Position numbers and translations under genes: made by a program. The notes beneath the pieces were generated by a model. That model searched no databases and was not told where the DNA came from. It saw only the letters and a list, made by a program, of their open reading frames with translations. Shown piece after piece: positions 4,585-7,256 of a stretch of 7,256 nt of DNA (position 1 is the first letter of the stretch; every line of letters starts with the position of its first letter). The stretch is from Microcaldota archaeon (lineage in GTDB: Archaea > Micrarchaeota > Micrarchaeia > Micrarchaeales > CABMGC01): assembly GCA_021846005.1 (NCBI GenBank), contig JAJZIZ010000032.1, positions 1-7,256 of the forward strand, read 5' to 3'.

Positions 4585-5051
4585 TGCCAGAAATGACAAT
4601 AAACGGACTAATAGACGGAGGAAAGGCAACAAGCGGCCCGCCATTCGGCCCTGCATTGGGACCGCTCGGCGTAAATATAGCCGGGATAGTGGCAGAGATA
4701 AACGCCAAGACCAAGGACTTCGAAGGAATGAAGATACCTGTAAAGGTCATAGTGGACACTGTGTCAAAGAAATTCAGGGTGGAGGTGGGATCTCCTTCAA
4801 CAAGCGCACTCATATTAAAGGAACTTGGCATACCGAACGGAGCAAAGAGCAAGGATGTGGTAGCAGGCAACGTAACTCTCGAACAGGTAAAGAAGATAGC
4901 AAAAGCCAAGGATGCCGCTTTGTATGGCAACGATTTCACTTCAAAGGTCAAGCAGGTGCTTGGTACATGCAAAAGCATGAACATAACTTGCGAAGGATCA
5001 GATGCAAAAGAGACAACCGCGAAGATAACAAGCGGAGAAATAAAAATATGA
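4584..5051 (+). CDS. rpl11: Large-subunit ribosomal protein uL11
   Basis: uL11 binds the GTPase-associated region of 23S rRNA at the base of the ribosomal stalk. The 155 residues show the N-terminal signature DGGKATSGPPFGPALGPLGV (11-30) with NIAGIVAEINAKTKDF, the central IPVKVIVDTVSKKFRVEVG (51-69), the STSALILKELGI linker (72-83) and the C-terminal RNA-binding domain ending in VLGTCKSMNITCEG (125-138). The length is normal for archaea. The ATG overlaps the last base of the spt5 stop (TAATG), and the TGA overlaps the following ATG as ATGA. In most archaea uL11 is followed by uL1 and the stalk proteins; here a DNA glycosylase follows, so the ribosomal cluster is split. Confidence 0.97.
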   Translation: MPEMTINGLIDGGKATSGPPFGPALGPLGVNIAGIVAEINAKTKDFEGMKIPVKVIVDTVSKKFRVEVGSPSTSALILKELGIPNGAKSKDVVAGNVTLEQVKKIAKAKDAALYGNDFTSKVKQVLGTCKSMNITCEGSDAKETTAKITSGEIKI

Positions 5052-5761
5052 ACATGGCATCAGCCAGGCCACGTTCTTCGTCTTTCGGTCCAAAGGCAAT
5101 GCAAAAGCACGGAAAACTAATCCGGCTTATCCATTCCAGGCTTTCCAAGCACTTCGGCAGGCTAGACTGGTGGCCAGGCGAAACAAAGGACGAGATAATA
5201 ATAGGCGCCATTCTCACGCAGAATACCAACTGGTCGAATGTTGAAAAGGCGCTCTCCAACCTGCGCAACAAAGGCCTTCTTGATCTTAAATCGATATCCT
5301 CAATGCGCGAAAGAAGTTTAGCAAGGCTCATACGCCCAAGCGGATTTTACAACCAAAAAGCCAAAAGGCTCGGCTCTTTTTCCAAATACATCTTTAGCAA
5401 CTACGGCAGCCTCGATATTTTTTTCAGCAAGGATACCTTACCACTAAGGAATGAGCTTCTTTCACTTGACGGCATCGGGATGGAGACTGCAGATTCCATA
5501 CTTTTATATGCGGCAGAGAAGCCCATATTTGTCATAGATGCCTATACGCGAAGAATAACGAAGAGAGTTCTTGGTCTCGCATCGGAGCTGGATTACCAGC
5601 CCCTGCAGACTCTCATATCCTCAAACACCAGGGAAGAGATAAACACATACAAGGAATTCCATGCGCAGTTTGTCCAGCTTGCAAAGAATAACTGCCGGAA
5701 GGTTCCCATATGTCCAACATGTCCCCTTTCCGGCATCTGCAACTATCATGCCAAGGCCTAA
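5048..5761 (+). CDS. Endonuclease III-like HhH-GPD DNA glycosylase (COG2231/MagIII type)
   Basis: This 237-residue protein belongs to the HhH-GPD base-excision repair superfamily. It shows an N-terminal helical part with ILTQNTNWSNVEKAL (55-69), the helix-hairpin-helix LLSLDGIGMETADSI (137-151), the catalytic-Asp segment FVIDAYTRRI (161-170, Asp164) and a C-terminal 4Fe-4S site with Cys216, Cys222, Cys225 and Cys231 (C-x5-C-x2-C-x5-C). Endonuclease III has a Lys in the hairpin that forms a Schiff base; here Glu146 stands in its place (GMETAD). That is typical of the COG2231 group, which includes Helicobacter MagIII, a 3-methyladenine glycosylase, so a monofunctional glycosylase is inferred rather than a bifunctional lyase. 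The start at 5048 is chosen because ATGA overlaps the uL11 stop and GGAG (5034-5037) is well spaced; ATG 5054 is also possible. The frame also extends back to 4967 inside uL11, but that stretch has no domain support. The lesion preference is unknown. Confidence 0.88.
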   Translation: MNMASARPRSSSFGPKAMQKHGKLIRLIHSRLSKHFGRLDWWPGETKDEIIIGAILTQNTNWSNVEKALSNLRNKGLLDLKSISSMRERSLARLIRPSGFYNQKAKRLGSFSKYIFSNYGSLDIFFSKDTLPLRNELLSLDGIGMETADSILLYAAEKPIFVIDAYTRRITKRVLGLASELDYQPLQTLISSNTREEINTYKEFHAQFVQLAKNNCRKVPICPTCPLSGICNYHAKA

Positions 5762-5809
5762 TCAAACCCGGCAAGCCAAAGCCATTGCAGCTATGCTCTC
5801 TCTGCGACG

Positions 5810-7256
5810 CTATGTGCTGCTGTTGTAGCTTATCCTGAATATTCTCGTGTCGGTATTCTGGAAAACAAGGCGCATTGAAGCTGTGCTGCTATTCCACGCG
5901 CATTCGTTGCTATTGCAGAAGTATAGGAATTTCAGCATGTTGCTTGATGCCATCCCCTGCGCGAAGATTATCGCACCGGTGACGTTCATTGCTATTCCCG
6001 GTTTCGGTACGCTCGAATATTCTATCAGCAGCGTCTCGCCGTTTGTAACATTGAATCCAGTCTGGTTTACTATGCTGAAGTTGTCTGTATTCTGGTTATA
6101 GAATGCAACTGCAGAGAATGGCGATATCCTCCCGCTGCCTTCCGAGATGTAACTCTTCATGGTGGCATTCTTGTACATAAGTGTCACGACGTCTATTCCA
6201 GGCCCCGAGGGATTGTTTGTGAATTCCAATGTATTGACTGTAGAATTCGAATACTCGTTGAAGCTGGCAAGAGGGGCATACGCATAATTGCTCTCAAGGC
6301 TTGTATTGTATCCAGATTCCTGGAATATTCCCGCAGTCTCTCCGAAAAGCCACACGTATCTAACTACGAGATAATTCGGCCTTCCAAAAGTACTGCTTGT
6401 CAGTGCGCTTCCTTCGCTGCTTGAATTAAGTATCCATTGCGCAAACAGCTGTGATTTGGTCACATTCTGCGAACCAACGCTGTCCATGACGCTCGTCCTG
6501 TTGGCAACCCCTTCGACTACACTGCCATCAGGCCATAATGTGAGCACCACGCTGTTTGATGCTGAATTGTTTTTGAGCCATGCGAGCGCGCTGTACATCT
6601 GCGGGTTCATTGTGTCCGCAGGCACCAGGCTTCCGCTGTAAGCAAGATCCCAGTAGAAGACAAAAATAATAAGGATGGCAATAACTACGAATCCTACAAT
6701 CTCCCATTTTCCTGTCGCAGAAGCCGCAAAATACGTACCTCCAGCTATTACTGCCGCAATCGGCAATGATATTGCCATGTCAGTCAGCAGGTTGCTGCTG
6801 ACGTTGTTTGATGCGGTGTATCCCAACATGAGCGCGGTAACAACAAAGAGGAAGCCAATTCCGGCGATGCCCATAATGCTTGTCCTGTCCAGTTTCTTGG
6901 CCTGCAAAACCATCCAGTACATTGTGTAAGCTCCAAGTATCGCCAGCGGCGGGGCTATAAGCGAATTGAACCTTATGGCGTATATCTGCAAAAAGCCTGT
7001 CGTGGCGAAATATACTGTAATTATCAGCATCTCAACATCGATGCCAGCCCTCCATCTCGCATTGCCGCTCAGGAAGCCTCCGGAATCGTATACCTTCATG
7101 AAGAAGTAAGGTATGAACCCGAGTATCATGATGAACCAGAATGCCATGTCGAAAAAGGTCCTTGCAAATGATATTGATGATATCCCGCTGAGCAATATGG
7201 TCGGAAGGAACATTATTATCGACATAGGCGTCGTGTAAAGCGTAAAGCCGAAGCTT
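5810..7256 (-). CDS. stt3: STT3/AglB-family oligosaccharyltransferase, C-terminal part (5' end outside window)
   Basis: Oligosaccharyltransferases of this family move lipid-linked glycans onto Asn of N-x-S/T sequons outside the membrane. The frame is open to the window edge (SFGFTLYTTP precedes the first Met at 7225), so about 481 C-terminal residues are seen and the N-terminal catalytic loops are missing. Numbering from that Met, about seven membrane helices fall within 1-195, with the family-like segment YAIRFNSLIAPPLAILGAY (82-100). An extracytoplasmic domain of about 275 residues follows. SALAWLKNN (212-220) leads into VVLTLWPDGSVVEGVANRT (226-244) and Asp248, which aligns in order with the family WWDYG...R...D block, but the motif is LWPDG rather than WWDYG. 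A segment at 344-371 could correspond to the MI/DK-motif region. There are 14 sequons, 13 of them from residue 219 on. It converges with the glycosylase gene across 48 bases with no clear terminator. Family fairly sure; catalytic competence is not. Confidence 0.78.
   Translation of the reverse strand, partial: SFGFTLYTTPMSIIMFLPTILLSGISSISFARTFFDMAFWFIMILGFIPYFFMKVYDSGGFLSGNARWRAGIDVEMLIITVYFATTGFLQIYAIRFNSLIAPPLAILGAYTMYWMVLQAKKLDRTSIMGIAGIGFLFVVTALMLGYTASNNVSSNLLTDMAISLPIAAVIAGGTYFAASATGKWEIVGFVVIAILIIFVFYWDLAYSGSLVPADTMNPQMYSALAWLKNNSASNSVVLTLWPDGSVVEGVANRTSVMDSVGSQNVTKSQLFAQWILNSSSEGSALTSSTFGRPNYLVVRYVWLFGETAGIFQESGYNTSLESNYAYAPLASFNEYSNSTVNTLEFTNNPSGPGIDVVTLMYKNATMKSYISEGSGRISPFSAVAFYNQNTDNFSIVNQTGFNVTNGETLLIEYSSVPKPGIAMNVTGAIIFAQGMASSNMLKFLYFCNSNECAWNSSTASMRLVFQNTDTRIFRISYNSST

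Noticed and set aside
4967..5047. Upstream extension of the glycosylase into uL11
   Set aside because: The extra 27 residues are Lys/Arg/Asn-rich out-of-frame uL11 sequence; the ATGA overlap and GGAG at 5034-5037 support 5048.
5762..5809. Possible hairpin/terminator between the glycosylase and STT3 genes
   Set aside because: Only a weak GCAGC/GCTGC pairing with a long loop is seen, and part of it lies in the STT3 coding end; there is no T-tract.
1..7256. tRNA genes, CRISPR repeats, insertion sequences, phage or toxin-antitoxin modules
   Set aside because: I saw no T-arm or cloverleaf pattern, no spaced direct repeats, and no transposase, integrase or toxin-like protein on either strand.

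Overview
The window reads as chromosomal DNA of an archaeon. It holds archaeal-type Spt5 (NGN plus KOW) followed by ribosomal protein uL11, an archaeal Trm5/Met10-like tRNA methyltransferase, a small stand-alone PRC-barrel protein, a class III signal peptide (archaellin/pilin-type) protein and an STT3/AglB-type oligosaccharyltransferase. TATA/BRE promoters and short or absent leaders fit. NrdR, a mostly bacterial regulator, the moderate G+C and the compact overlapping genes suggest a DPANN-type lineage, perhaps Micrarchaeota (ARMAN-like). That placement is an inference from gene style, not from a search.

Layout: (1) 19-1486, plus strand: PRC-barrel protein, RNase HII and NrdR in a tight cluster. 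(2) 1548-3140, minus strand: a cysteine-rich pilin-like secreted protein with its own promoter, downstream of Trm5. (3) 3141-3333: a divergent intergenic region with two tandem hairpin-forming inverted repeats just upstream of a BRE/TATA element. (4) 3334-4002 (possibly to 4058), plus strand: an unrecognised protein of about 222-241 residues. (5) 4138-5761, plus strand: Spt5, uL11 and an endonuclease III-like DNA glycosylase, joined by TAATG and ATGA overlaps. (6) 5810-7256, minus strand: the C-terminal part of an STT3-family protein whose 5' end lies outside the window.

The genes cover basic information processing (transcription elongation, translation, tRNA modification, dNTP control, DNA repair) plus cell-surface functions (pilin-like protein, N-glycosylation). 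RNase HII, NrdR and the glycosylase all bear on genome and nucleotide-pool integrity, but they sit in two separate clusters.

The points most worth a second look are these. RNase HII has its catalytic DEAGRG motif upstream of any usual start codon. The unknown protein seems to continue in the -1 frame. Spt5 would gain an ATG start from one extra base. All three would be repaired by one additional base in a 5-6 base homopolymer, which suggests a shared cause (sequence under-calling or transcript slippage). The STT3 protein has a degenerate WWDYG motif and 14 N-glycosylation sequons. The glycosylase has Glu where endonuclease III has its catalytic Lys. I see no tRNA, rRNA, CRISPR array, insertion sequence or phage gene.
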